Positions 23,814 to 33,209 are shown, counted from the stretch's first letter. The stretch: 35,167 nt of DNA from a bacterium (GCA_019421005.1 JAHZGA010000007.1:1-35167); one strand, 5' to 3'. A program made the numbers and translations. The notes: a model not told the origin generated them from the sequence alone.

Positions 23814-26800
23814 TTAAGTGCTACTATTCAATGTAATTGTTATAACTGGACGAATACCGTAATCTGTACTATTAACAGGATTAATACCAAATCCACCTCC
23901 GTAGTCTACACGCCATGCATAAGAAGTATTAATATTAGGCGAAGATGTCCAATATCCCCAAGTTCCAGTATCAGCTGTATTACATCCGTAACTTGTACAA
24001 GTATTCGTATAATCAAATAGCCATGGATATGCACTTGTACCTACTCCTGATTTTAAAACTCCTTCAAAATAGTTTCCACTAGTTGCAGTTGATGAATCCC
24101 AATTAGATAAACCATTTGTTGATTTTGTTATATTCCATACTTCATCTACTGTTATTAATCTGGCACTACTTTTAGCTTCACTAGCCCAACTTGATACATC
24201 ACTTGCCAACCTTGAATTTGCCGTTGTTGGTCCACTAGTATTACTTCCACTTGAATTCCATGCAGAATAATATGTTGTATTATGATCTAACAATAAATTC
24301 ACAGTTGTTGCATCGCCACCTACTATATACCATTTCATACATCCAGTTTTGTTTTGGTTCAAACTATTGCTTGCTGTATATCCAGTACAACTTTTTTCAC
24401 CCGTTACTGGATTATAATAATATTCTCTACCATATTGTATAGCTGTTCCTGTTATTTCTTTAGTTAAACCAGCCTTATTAGTTGCTATTACTTTATAATA
24501 AGGAGGCAAATAAGAATAATATACACCACTAACTGTTCCTGTACATTTTGCTGAAGTAGTTGTATCACATAATTTAATATTTATATCACTTTCATCTTGT
24601 CCATAGTAATATTCATAACTATAAATACCACTTTCAGCATCTGTTAAACCAGTTGCATCTATTTCTAATTGCATACTATTTCTTGTGTAATTAGCAGTTG
24701 CTGTTCCAGTTGGAGCAGATTTATCAACTTTATACTTAATATTTGAACATTCAGTTTTCATTTCACCTGAACTATTAGTTGCTTTAACGCAAAGTTTTTG
24801 ACCGCTACTATTAGATGGAAAATCAAGTGTTCCTGAAATAGTTTTAGAATTAGATGATGAATAAGTTATATTAGGTGTACAAGTATCAGCTGTTGTTAAA
24901 CAATAACTCACATTGGTTATATTAACCGTACTTTTAACTGTAAAATTAACTGCTAATTTACTATAATAACCATATCCAGCTGTTCCAACTTCAGACATAG
25001 AAATTGTTGGTGATGATGGACTAGTTACTTTTACATAGTAGTATCCATCTTGATATCCATCATCTGGATAATCACCAGATGCACCTTTAACTATTTCTCC
25101 AGTTGATGAACCTTTACTTTCTGAAGTTGACGATTTTAATAAATACCAATATCCATCTTGCTCACCATTTTCAGGATAAGCTGTTTGATCATAACTTGTT
25201 ACATCACCATAATTGGTACTTCCCATTGAACTTGACGAAGAATTATTACAATGATATTTTTTCCATGAATAAGCTGTTTTTGCTCTAGACCAAATATTTG
25301 ATTTACTTGAACATGTAGAAATATTTGCGTGTGCGTTGTAAGTAGCCAAAACATTAGTTTGAGTAGCAGAACCTTTAGTATATGATTGTACCTGACATGT
25401 AAGTCTAGCAACACCACCAGAGAAATATCGAAAAGCAGTATCTGAACCACATACACTAGGATTCATTGTAGATGCACCGCTTACAACCATTGCATAACCA
25501 TCCGCACCTTCAACACAATTATAATATGGATAACCTTCTGCATATGAAGGATGCACAAACTCTCCTCCAACAGCTATTTGTCCAATTTGTCCAAACACTG
25601 ATCCCTGTTTGACAACATATCCATCAGAATTGCATCCACATTTATAGAATGTTTTATAACCTTCAGAGAAAACACATACATGCCCTTGACCATAAAATTC
25701 AAGGTCATAATTAGCTGTACATGGATATTCATTCCAATAACTAAATGTTGTTGATGACCTAGCACCATAGTATACATCAGAAGAAGCACAGCTGGCACTA
25801 CCTTCAGTATAAGCATTTGAATTTGTACTAACAGCGTAATTTGTTGTATTTAATGCAGAACCATAGGCAGCTCCTGCACTATAACCACCAGATGTTTGAA
25901 CATTGTGTTTTTCCCAAGTATATAAGGTTGCTGGATTATATTTTTCCCAATATTCAAAATCTAATGTATATTTACCGCTACAAGTTGTATAAGGACCACC
26001 ATTATAGTTACTTGCACCACTATCAGTAACAGTAACACACACTTTATATGTTCCTGGATCATTTAAGTTAAATGTTTTACTTGTTCCAGTTCCTGTTATA
26101 TTTGGTGTACAATCTTCGCCAGTAGTTGATAAACAATATAGATAGCTTGGATTTTTATACCAATCAGAAATTTTTAATTTTAAATCCACACTATTATTAT
26201 GAGTTCCTCCGTTTGGAGTAAAGTTTGCTGGTGGTTCTGGAGATAATACATTATCATCCAGTATATTATTAACATTGCTTAATGATCTAATCCAATCTTG
26301 AGAAACAACATCACTAGTATAGACTTTAGTACTAGATTTTCCAGTATTATAGAACATACTTGTATTATTAGTAACAAGATTAAATGATAAGTTTCTAATC
26401 TCTAATGAAGTTAAATTAGTACATCCATTAAACATATAAGAAGTATTAGTCACTTTTGAATTTTTAAAGTTATTTAAATCTAATGTTGTTAAATTAGAGC
26501 AGTTAGCAAACATACTACTCATATTTGTAGCGTTTGAAATATCTAATTTACTAACATCTACATCTGTTAAACCAGTAAATCCACTAAAGATATATGCAGA
26601 ATTTTCATTTGCTATAACTCCACCATCTCCACCGATATATAAATCATACATTGATGAATTAGAACTATTAGTAACTACCCAAGCTTTTACTGAACCATCT
26701 TTGCTAGCTGATACATCCCAGCTTGCAATAGCACTGCTTGGAGGAGTATTACTATTAGTAAATGTTACTGTTTTTATTTTTGTTTTATATGTTGAACTAT

Positions 26801-29800
26801 GGAAATCAGTTGTTGCACCTGAAGCCCAACTTTGTAGAATTGGATTAGAATTTACAACATTAACAGTTGCAGTTAAAGTACTTACATTTCCTGCTTCATC
26901 ACTTGCTGTATATCTTATAGGATATTTTCCAATAACATTAGTATTAACGCTTCCACTAGTTGTTACATTTCTAGTTCCACCACAATTATCATTGGCAGTA
27001 CCACTAGGAACAGTGTAACTTGATCCAGTTGATGGAAGTTCTGATTCATCAACTATTTGGAATGGAGTATCAGCTGAACCATCACCATCAACCGCTTTAT
27101 ATAATTTAGTATCTGCTTTTACATTAATAACTGGTAAAACTGCACCTTGTCCATTGTTGATAGAATATGAATGATCAACATGTGTGTTAACTCCTGATAT
27201 TAAAATTGAATATCTACCATCACTATCTTGATTTTGAGTAAAGAAAGCAACATTATTATCTTGATAGCCTAAATCACTAACAGCATAATCATTATACTGA
27301 TTATAAATATCAAATATATATGATGAAGTATCATTATTAATTAAACTTATATATTCTTCAGAGTTTAACAATCCAACATAGGCTGATTCTGTTTGAGAAC
27401 TAACAACGTTATAAAAGTCATATGGGACAATATTACCGTCCTCATCTTCAGCTTGAAAATATTGCTCCATTGCTGTTAGCGTTTCCTCTAATGCGTCATA
27501 TGATCTAAATGTATCTGGCACAATAAGCGCTAATTTGAATGAAGTATATGATCCTCCAGAATCAAGTTCTGTACCGATAATACGCCATAAATATCCTCCA
27601 AAAGTAATATAATTATTGCTAAATGTTCCAGAAAATAAGTAACGATTAAAGCCACTAGTATTATCTTGAACCTCGATTATTGAACCATCAGAAGTTCCAT
27701 TATATAATATTTCATCAATTTCATCAGCTAACGTCGTATATTCTGGCGCTGCTGGTGTTGTTTTACTAACATAAATATTGAAATCACTAGTATGACCATT
27801 AACTGTTATCACTGGAGCTGTTTTATCTATTTTTATAGTTGGACTAGTATATGTAGCGCTTGTATTTAAAGCGTTATCATATCCAGTTATTTTTAATTTA
27901 TTGTTTACACATTCAGTACCTAAAACAATACTTGAAGTTGTAAAATCACTTAAACTTCCATAATTTGTTCCATTATCTGTACTTAATTGATATCTATGTC
28001 CTTTATATCCACTTACATCATCCGAACCATTAACATTAACGGTTACATTACTTTTATACCAACCGTTATTACCAGTTGTTCCTGAAATATTTGGATTAAT
28101 TGTAGGAGCACCTGTATCGATTGTATATACATCACTACAAACCTTATGTATAGCTCCATTACCACTAACTTGAGCACATATTTTGTATTTACCATCATTA
28201 GTTAAATTAAATGTTTTGTTAGTTCCTACTAACGTTTCAGTAGGTGTACATTCTTCACCAGAAGTTGATAAACAAGTTAATACTGTATTATCACTAAATT
28301 GTTCTGTTACAGTCATAGTAACATCTATTTTTTCGTTATAAACGCCACCGTCTTTATCAAAATCTATAATAACTTTTGAATTAATTAATACCGAATTATC
28401 TAAAGAAATTACTGGGCGGACGCCGTAATTCGTGTTCGACACACCGTTCCCGCCGAGGGAACCAGTGTAGTGCACGCTCCAAGCGTAGCGAGAAGAACCG
28501 GCATAAGGCGAAGATGTCCAATATCCATTTGTTTCAATATCTGATTTGTTACATCCATAACGTGTACACCTATTTGTATAATCAAATAACCATGCATATT
28601 TACTTGTTCCAGTTCCTGATAATTGACTTCCTTCAAAATAGAAAGAATTAGTTGAAGTTGATGAACTCCAATTTGATTGACCATTTGTTGATGATGTTAT
28701 ACTCCACACTTCATCTGCTGTTATTAATCTAGCTGTATTTTTTGCTTCATTTGACCAACCTGATACATCACTTGCTAGCTTTTCATTTACTGTTACTGGT
28801 CCTCCACTATTACTTCCACTTGAGTTCCATGCTACTTTATATGTTGTATTATGATCTAATATTAAATTAACATTATTATCATTTCTACCAATAATATACC
28901 ATTTCATGCAACCTTCGCCGTTACCTTGATCTGATTCACCCTTATATTCATTTAAACTATAACTTGTATTATATTTACTTTCTGAACAAATTTTATTATC
29001 AACTGGATTATAGTAAATTGCTTGCCCTACCGTTGGATTACTATCTACAACATTAACTGTCATTGTTAAAGTTTTAGAGTTTCCAGCACTGTCAGTTGCT
29101 GTATATTTTACAATATAAGTTCCTACCACACTAGTATTAACACTTCCACTTGTTGTAACACTAACACTTCCGTTACAATTGTCAGTCGCACTTCCAGTTG
29201 GTAAAGTATATGAAGTTAATGAACCTTTATCAATAGTAACATCAAAATTACTTGTATGACCATTAACTGTTACTACAGGAGCTGTTTTATCTATTTTTAT
29301 AGTTGGACTTGTATATGTTGTACTATTATTTAAAGCATTATCATAACCAGTTATTTTTACTTTGTAATTTGTACATTCTTTAGTTAAACTAATATTATCA
29401 GTTGTATAATCACTTAAACTTCCATAACTAGTTCCATTATTTTCGCTTATTTGATATTTATGTCCTTTATATTCACTTAATGTATCAGTTCCATTTACTA
29501 CTATTGCCACATTACTTTTATAGTAACTATTACTTCCAGTTGTTCCGGCAATTGTTGGATTAATTGTAGGCGCAACTTTATCTAATTTATAATATTTAGA
29601 ATCATAATTACTACACAATGTTTTAGAATTAGGAGTTCCTGATTTAGGACTATCAGCTGCAATCGCACATATAGTGTTTGTTTTAGAAGAAGTATCTATT
29701 TTTATTGCATCACTTGTTACTTCTTTACCTGTTTTATTTACTACAATAGTCGGAGTACATTCACCACTTGAACTAATACAATACTTTAATGTTGTTACTT

Positions 29801-30431
29801 CCACATCATCAACTGCTTTTATTAAAACACTATAGTCAGTTTTACTCCATTCATCAGTTGGAACTGGATCAAATGTTATAACTGGTGCAGTTATATCTAT
29901 ATAACTTGGTTCAAAGACAAATTGAAGTTGATCATTAAATGGCGAATTACTGCCGGATTTTGTTTTAATAACAACTTCAAAAGTTATACTAGAATCAGCT
30001 GAAATCATATCACCTATACTTATTCCCACTAATTCATAATATATATTACTATTATTACATGTACTAATAATATTTATTAAATCCATGTCAGATGAACCAT
30101 TATTAGTAACAGTTACTTTATATGTTAAAGATGATGAAGTACTTGGTAATACTCCATTTACTATTAATAAATCATGAGAATATCTAAAATTCGTCTGTTC
30201 ATAAGCTCCTCCTGAAAGTGTCGGACCAGTAACAGCCGTTATTCTTATATCTTTATATGGTCTAACAGCTAAATCACTTTTAATTGATAAAACATTGCTT
30301 AAAAGTGAATATCCTATTGATAACCCACATATTAAAAATAATAAAATACATGCCAAAAAAATATTAGTATTTCTAGTTGAATAACTAAATCTATCAAAGA
30401 AACTTTTTTTTCTTTTATATTTTTTTCTCAT
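23814..30431 (-). CDS. giant multidomain surface protein with lectin-like, Ig-like and LRR domains
   Basis: 2205 aa, anchored by one N-terminal helix (about 23-45) after a basic tail; no LPXTG signal seen. Domains: N-terminal beta domain (50-165); Ig-like units (SGECTPT pattern); a repeat ending IDKTAPV(V/I)TVNGHTS (about 292-397, again 779-886); DUF5011/HYR-like domains (NVVDSNP and NVVNSNP ends); DUF6273/lectin-like domains (about 468-684, 898-1124, 2005-2205); BspA-like leucine-rich repeats (about 1200-1385, NMSSMFANCSNLTTLDL); and a Cys/Tyr/Gly-rich region (about 1505-1800) with two QDGYWY/QDGYYY units. The ribosome-binding site is GGAGGAAG. The first lectin-like domain holds a GC-rich patch at 28411-28510. 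Likely an adhesin or ligand-binding surface protein; the ligand is unknown. Confidence 0.85.
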   Translation of the reverse strand: MRKKYKRKKSFFDRFSYSTRNTNIFLACILLFLICGLSIGYSLLSNVLSIKSDLAVRPYKDIRITAVTGPTLSGGAYEQTNFRYSHDLLIVNGVLPSTSSSLTYKVTVTNNGSSDMDLINIISTCNNSNIYYELVGISIGDMISADSSITFEVVIKTKSGSNSPFNDQLQFVFEPSYIDITAPVITFDPVPTDEWSKTDYSVLIKAVDDVEVTTLKYCISSSGECTPTIVVNKTGKEVTSDAIKIDTSSKTNTICAIAADSPKSGTPNSKTLCSNYDSKYYKLDKVAPTINPTIAGTTGSNSYYKSNVAIVVNGTDTLSEYKGHKYQISENNGTSYGSLSDYTTDNISLTKECTNYKVKITGYDNALNNSTTYTSPTIKIDKTAPVVTVNGHTSNFDVTIDKGSLTSYTLPTGSATDNCNGSVSVTTSGSVNTSVVGTYIVKYTATDSAGNSKTLTMTVNVVDSNPTVGQAIYYNPVDNKICSESKYNTSYSLNEYKGESDQGNGEGCMKWYIIGRNDNNVNLILDHNTTYKVAWNSSGSNSGGPVTVNEKLASDVSGWSNEAKNTARLITADEVWSITSSTNGQSNWSSSTSTNSFYFEGSQLSGTGTSKYAWLFDYTNRCTRYGCNKSDIETNGYWTSSPYAGSSRYAWSVHYTGSLGGNGVSNTNYGVRPVISLDNSVLINSKVIIDFDKDGGVYNEKIDVTMTVTEQFSDNTVLTCLSTSGEECTPTETLVGTNKTFNLTNDGKYKICAQVSGNGAIHKVCSDVYTIDTGAPTINPNISGTTGNNGWYKSNVTVNVNGSDDVSGYKGHRYQLSTDNGTNYGSLSDFTTSSIVLGTECVNNKLKITGYDNALNTSATYTSPTIKIDKTAPVITVNGHTSDFNIYVSKTTPAAPEYTTLADEIDEILYNGTSDGSIIEVQDNTSGFNRYLFSGTFSNNYITFGGYLWRIIGTELDSGGSYTSFKLALIVPDTFRSYDALEETLTAMEQYFQAEDEDGNIVPYDFYNVVSSQTESAYVGLLNSEEYISLINNDTSSYIFDIYNQYNDYAVSDLGYQDNNVAFFTQNQDSDGRYSILISGVNTHVDHSYSINNGQGAVLPVINVKADTKLYKAVDGDGSADTPFQIVDESELPSTGSSYTVPSGTANDNCGGTRNVTTSGSVNTNVIGKYPIRYTASDEAGNVSTLTATVNVVNSNPILQSWASGATTDFHSSTYKTKIKTVTFTNSNTPPSSAIASWDVSASKDGSVKAWVVTNSSNSSMYDLYIGGDGGVIANENSAYIFSGFTGLTDVDVSKLDISNATNMSSMFANCSNLTTLDLNNFKNSKVTNTSYMFNGCTNLTSLEIRNLSFNLVTNNTSMFYNTGKSSTKVYTSDVVSQDWIRSLSNVNNILDDNVLSPEPPANFTPNGGTHNNSVDLKLKISDWYKNPSYLYCLSTTGEDCTPNITGTGTSKTFNLNDPGTYKVCVTVTDSGASNYNGGPYTTCSGKYTLDFEYWEKYNPATLYTWEKHNVQTSGGYSAGAAYGSALNTTNYAVSTNSNAYTEGSASCASSDVYYGARSSTTFSYWNEYPCTANYDLEFYGQGHVCVFSEGYKTFYKCGCNSDGYVVKQGSVFGQIGQIAVGGEFVHPSYAEGYPYYNCVEGADGYAMVVSGASTMNPSVCGSDTAFRYFSGGVARLTCQVQSYTKGSATQTNVLATYNAHANISTCSSKSNIWSRAKTAYSWKKYHCNNSSSSSMGSTNYGDVTSYDQTAYPENGEQDGYWYLLKSSTSESKGSSTGEIVKGASGDYPDDGYQDGYYYVKVTSPSSPTISMSEVGTAGYGYYSKLAVNFTVKSTVNITNVSYCLTTADTCTPNITYSSSNSKTISGTLDFPSNSSGQKLCVKATNSSGEMKTECSNIKYKVDKSAPTGTATANYTRNSMQLEIDATGLTDAESGIYSYEYYYGQDESDINIKLCDTTTSAKCTGTVSGVYYSYLPPYYKVIATNKAGLTKEITGTAIQYGREYYYNPVTGEKSCTGYTASNSLNQNKTGCMKWYIVGGDATTVNLLLDHNTTYYSAWNSSGSNTSGPTTANSRLASDVSSWASEAKSSARLITVDEVWNITKSTNGLSNWDSSTATSGNYFEGVLKSGVGTSAYPWLFDYTNTCTSYGCNTADTGTWGYWTSSPNINTSYAWRVDYGGGFGINPVNSTDYGIRPVITITLNSST
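28411..28520 (-). other. candidate DGR-type variable region inside the giant protein gene
   Basis: By hand count the 90 bases 28411-28500 are 61% G+C (55/90) and only 16% A on the sense strand (14/90), in a gene that is otherwise strongly AT-rich with A/T-ending codons. They encode the end of a lectin-like domain, SSPYAGSSRYAWSVHYTG through YGVRPVISL, with many NNC codons (CGC, TAC, AGC, CAC, TCC, GGC, AAC). The 3' edge is a GC-rich block (GGCGTCCGCCCAG). The paralogous domain at the protein C-terminus has the same layout but AT-rich codons. These are the marks expected after A-directed mutagenic retrohoming from an AAC-rich template. No reverse transcriptase or template repeat is in the window. 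Confidence 0.55.
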
Positions 30432-30587
30432 AACTTCCTCCTATAATACAACATTTTTATTATTATTATTAACCAAAAAACGGTTTTTTATCCTTACTGA
30501 ATACAATTGTCATATGTTAAATAAATTTTATCATTTTTTTTCGTATTTTGCAATATTTTGTCTATAAATTGTAAAAAAAGTTTAATT

Positions 30588-30609
30588 AAAAAAATGAATT
30601 ATAAATTCA
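30588..30609 (-). terminator. intrinsic terminator of the 176-aa gene
   Basis: Minus-strand TGAATT (30604-30609), loop TAT, AATTCA (30595-30600), then seven T residues (forward A-run 30588-30594), just past the stop codon. Confidence 0.7.
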
Positions 30610-30617
30610 CTTTTTCA

Positions 30618-31148
30618 TTATTCATGGATTTTTTTCAAAAATAAACTCACTTCCGTAATTACAACATTAGAGTCATTTATATCTCCAATAATATTCGATG
30701 CAACTTGTAAAATTGTTGGATTTTCAAATCTAAAAAGAATATTTTTAGAAAAGTACATTTTTTTATCTTCACCAGCCAAAAGAATAAAATTCAAATCTTT
30801 TAAAGCTGTTCCCTCACTAGTTTGAAGATATACTTCTCCACCATGATTAAGATCAGCATTTTTTATTAAGCCTGATAAATTTATTTCATAAACTCCTGGT
30901 TGAACTTCTATTTCTTCATCGCTTAATTTAGTAAAATATTTAGTATCATTGGGAATTAACCACGGAATATCAAATTGCATTATTGAAGATACATTTGTTT
31001 CTAAAAATCCTGTAAAAAACATGCCTTCTAAAGAAGGTTGGGTAACTTGTTGATTATTTGCTATAGAACAACATCCGAAACCTAGTTTTAAAAGTTTTTG
31101 TTTTAATTTCATATTTTCTTCTATTTCACATAATTTTTTCGAAGTCAT
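30618..31148 (-). CDS. uncharacterised 176-aa protein, possible beta-sandwich
   Basis: Not recognised. After a helical lysine-rich N-terminus (about 1-22) and a Gly-Cys-Cys segment (about 24-28) the protein looks like alternating beta strands: GMFFTGFLETNVSSIMQFD, QPGVYEINLSGLI, GGEVYLQTSEG, LNFILLAGEDKKMYFSKN and VVITEVSLFLKKI. The GVYEINLSG and closing-strand patterns recall C1q/TNF-like jelly rolls such as the BclA C-terminal domain, but this is only a guess. No signal peptide is seen. The ribosome-binding site is a GGGGG run. It lies upstream of the giant surface protein, in the same direction, with its own terminator. Confidence 0.65.
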   Translation of the reverse strand: MTSKKLCEIEENMKLKQKLLKLGFGCCSIANNQQVTQPSLEGMFFTGFLETNVSSIMQFDIPWLIPNDTKYFTKLSDEEIEVQPGVYEINLSGLIKNADLNHGGEVYLQTSEGTALKDLNFILLAGEDKKMYFSKNILFRFENPTILQVASNIIGDINDSNVVITEVSLFLKKIHE

Positions 31149-31223
31149 AAATACCCCCTAATTTAAATTATGAAAAAATATAATTATTGTATAAACTGTT
31201 TAATTAAAAATTTAATTTATAAT

Positions 31224-31267
31224 AAAAATCAAGAATAATAAGTTATTTTCATTTATTCTTGATTTTT
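31224..31267. terminator. bidirectional intrinsic terminator
   Basis: A perfect 15-base inverted repeat (31224-31238 and 31253-31267, AAAAATCAAGAATAA and its complement) with A and T runs at its ends. It lies just past the stop of the 179-aa membrane protein gene. Confidence 0.8.
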
Positions 31268-31273
31268 AATTTT

Positions 31274-31813
31274 TTATTGTTCTTTAGATTTATCTGCTTC
31301 ATTCATTCCTTCTTTTACACCTTTGGCAAATTCTTTTCCAATAGTTCCCATAGCCGTGCTGATGGTTGGGGTCATTTTTTCTATTCCCTCTTGAGCAATA
31401 GGCATAACTTGTTGTGTTGTATAAGATGTTATTTCCCTTCTATGAGAAATAAGTAAAACAATACCGCCAGCTATTAATAAGGCTGAACCAACACTGATAA
31501 TAATACTTCCTAGTATAATTAATCCAGCGCTTCCAAATATGCCATCAAAAGCATCAAAAGAAGTATCAACAGTGTTTTTCACCACATCACTTTGGTTATT
31601 ACTATCAAGTGAATTAAATGAATTTACTGTATCACTTACTCCATTAAATCCATTTTTAACACTGTTACCTGTTCCAATAACTCCTATAATTAATAGTATT
31701 AAACCGATTATTGCAATAATAGCTCCACATATTAATAATACTTTACCAACTTTTTTTACTTTTTGATTATTACATTGATATCTTTCTTCACTTAAATATT
31801 TTTCATTTTCCAT
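31274..31813 (-). CDS. two-helix membrane protein, function unknown
   Basis: About 179 aa. A polar N-terminus is followed by helix 1 (VLLICGAIIAIIGLILLIIG), a Ser/Asn/Asp-rich loop of about 40 residues (NSFNSLDSNNQSDVV), helix 2 (LIILGSIIISVGSALLIAGG, then IVLLISH), and a charged tail ending ADKSKEQ. No family recognised. ATG 31813 is chosen because GAGGG lies ten bases upstream; a TTG three codons earlier is too close to it. A strong promoter precedes it and a hairpin terminator follows, so it is a single-gene unit. Confidence 0.75.
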   Translation of the reverse strand: MENEKYLSEERYQCNNQKVKKVGKVLLICGAIIAIIGLILLIIGVIGTGNSVKNGFNGVSDTVNSFNSLDSNNQSDVVKNTVDTSFDAFDGIFGSAGLIILGSIIISVGSALLIAGGIVLLISHRREITSYTTQQVMPIAQEGIEKMTPTISTAMGTIGKEFAKGVKEGMNEADKSKEQ

Positions 31814-31834
31814 TTTTTTCAATCCCTCTCACAT

Positions 31835-31863
31835 ATTATAACATTATATATTTCTATTGTAAA
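31835..31863 (-). promoter_or_regulatory. promoter of the 179-aa membrane protein gene
   Basis: Minus-strand TTTACA (31858-31863), 17-base spacer, TATAAT (31835-31840). Confidence 0.75.
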
Positions 31864-31902
31864 GTTACTATAAGTTAGAATATTTTTTATAAAGAACTTA
31901 TT

Positions 31903-31944
31903 AAAAAAATATAGATGTCAAACTTTTTAAGTTCAATTCTATAT
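31903..31944 (-). terminator. intrinsic terminator of the AAA ATPase gene
   Basis: On the minus strand ATATAGA (31938-31944) pairs with TCTATAT (31909-31915) around an inner TTGAACTT/AAGTTTGA stem, followed by seven T (forward A-run 31903-31909). It lies 18 bases past the stop codon. Confidence 0.75.
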
Positions 31945-31961
31945 TTATTCAAAGTTCATTA

Positions 31962-33161
31962 TTAAAAATCATCATTCATTAAAAAATCAAATAAATTAAT
32001 TTGTTTTATTCCGTTTTTTGAATAATCTTTTTTTGTTAGAGTAATTATATATTTTTCTCCTTCGATTATTTCATCAAATGCACTAAACTCTCTTAATCTT
32101 GTATTATCATCAGTAGTATCAAAGCAAACCTGAATATATTTAAATTGATTATTTTTGGAAGCTATGAAATCAATTTCTCCCTTTTTTGTTTTTCCGATAA
32201 ATACTTTATAGTCTTTTCCAATTAAATCATTATAAACGATATTTTCTAAAGCAACTGAATAGTTTAAGTCTTGATTATTAGTTTTAATTTGTTTTATCCC
32301 TAAATCATTTGCATAGTATTTATTTAAAGTTTTTAAAATGTTTTTACCATGAACATCATATCTATACACTTTATTCATTATAAAAGTTGTAGTAAAAGCT
32401 TCCAAATAATTATATAAAGTATCATTTGCTATTTCATGATATTCTTTTTTTAAATAGTCAATTACATTATCCCTAGAAAATTCTCTGCTTTCAGTATCTA
32501 ACACATATTGTAATACCTTATTAAATGAAGCTATATCTTTTATACCTAATCTTTCAACTATATCCTTTAAAATTATTGAATCATACACGCTAGATAGATA
32601 GCTATATTTATCATCTTCACTAGTAAATAAAAATCTTTGTGGTAAGCCCCCCCATTTAAAAATATCAAACAATAATTTTTCATAATCTTTTTCTTTTGTA
32701 TTGGTTAATTCAACTATTTCTTTAAACGATAAAGGGTTTACTCTAAAGCTAACATATCTACCAGACAAATCAGTAGATAATTCTAATAATGTCATTCTAC
32801 TATTAGATCCAGTTATAAATATACTATAATTATTAGTTATCCTTAAAGAATTAATCCCTTTTTCAAATTCATCAACTTTTTGTATTTCATCTAAAAACAC
32901 ATAATATTTGTCATTATTTACTTTTAAACTTTCTATATAATTAAATAAATCCTTTGCATTTTTTATAAAATCATATTTTAAAGATTCAAAATTAATGTAA
33001 ATAAGATTTTCTTCATTAATACCCTGATTTAATAATTCATCTTTAATTTGATTTAATATTACTGATTTACCACTTCTTCTCATGCCATATATAATTTTAA
33101 TTAATGATTCAGTATGATAAAAACCTCTAATTTTTGATAAATATTTTTCTCTTATTAACAT
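31962..33161 (-). CDS. AAA_14/DUF4143 family ATPase
   Basis: 399 aa. The N-terminal P-loop ATPase has Walker A GMRRSGKSVILNQI (about 27-40), Walker B YYVFLDEIQKV, and sensor-like SIFITGSNSRM, followed by LSGRYVSFRVNPLSF. The DUF4143 part follows, with LEAFTTTFIMNKVYRYDVHGK, ENIVYNDLI and KTKKGEIDFIAS, the last resembling a PD-(D/E)XK-like nuclease core. This family is abundant in gut bacteria and archaea; its role is not established, though defence and mobile-element links have been suggested. It starts with GAGGTGAAC and has a promoter whose -35 lies in a 54-base palindrome. It stands alone, with its own terminator. Confidence 0.92.
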   Translation of the reverse strand: MLIREKYLSKIRGFYHTESLIKIIYGMRRSGKSVILNQIKDELLNQGINEENLIYINFESLKYDFIKNAKDLFNYIESLKVNNDKYYVFLDEIQKVDEFEKGINSLRITNNYSIFITGSNSRMTLLELSTDLSGRYVSFRVNPLSFKEIVELTNTKEKDYEKLLFDIFKWGGLPQRFLFTSEDDKYSYLSSVYDSIILKDIVERLGIKDIASFNKVLQYVLDTESREFSRDNVIDYLKKEYHEIANDTLYNYLEAFTTTFIMNKVYRYDVHGKNILKTLNKYYANDLGIKQIKTNNQDLNYSVALENIVYNDLIGKDYKVFIGKTKKGEIDFIASKNNQFKYIQVCFDTTDDNTRLREFSAFDEIIEGEKYIITLTKKDYSKNGIKQINLFDFLMNDDF

Positions 33162-33180
33162 TATAGTTCACCTCAATTAC

Positions 33181-33209
33181 ATTATACTATTATATTCATT
33201 TTTTGTAAA
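33181..33209 (-). promoter_or_regulatory. promoter of the AAA ATPase gene
   Basis: Minus-strand TTTACA (33204-33209), 17-base spacer, TATAAT (33181-33186). The -35 lies inside the left arm of the palindrome at 33195-33248. Confidence 0.7.

Noticed and set aside
26701..27018. Plus-strand ORF of 105 codons with a hydrophobic translation
   Set aside because: Antisense to the giant surface protein, no ribosome-binding site; an artefact of Thr/Asn-rich coding on the other strand.
28409..28684. Second open frame on the minus strand through the GC-rich patch
   Set aside because: It is out of frame with the lectin-like domain, which has clear homology to its paralogue; the frame is open only because the patch is GC-rich.
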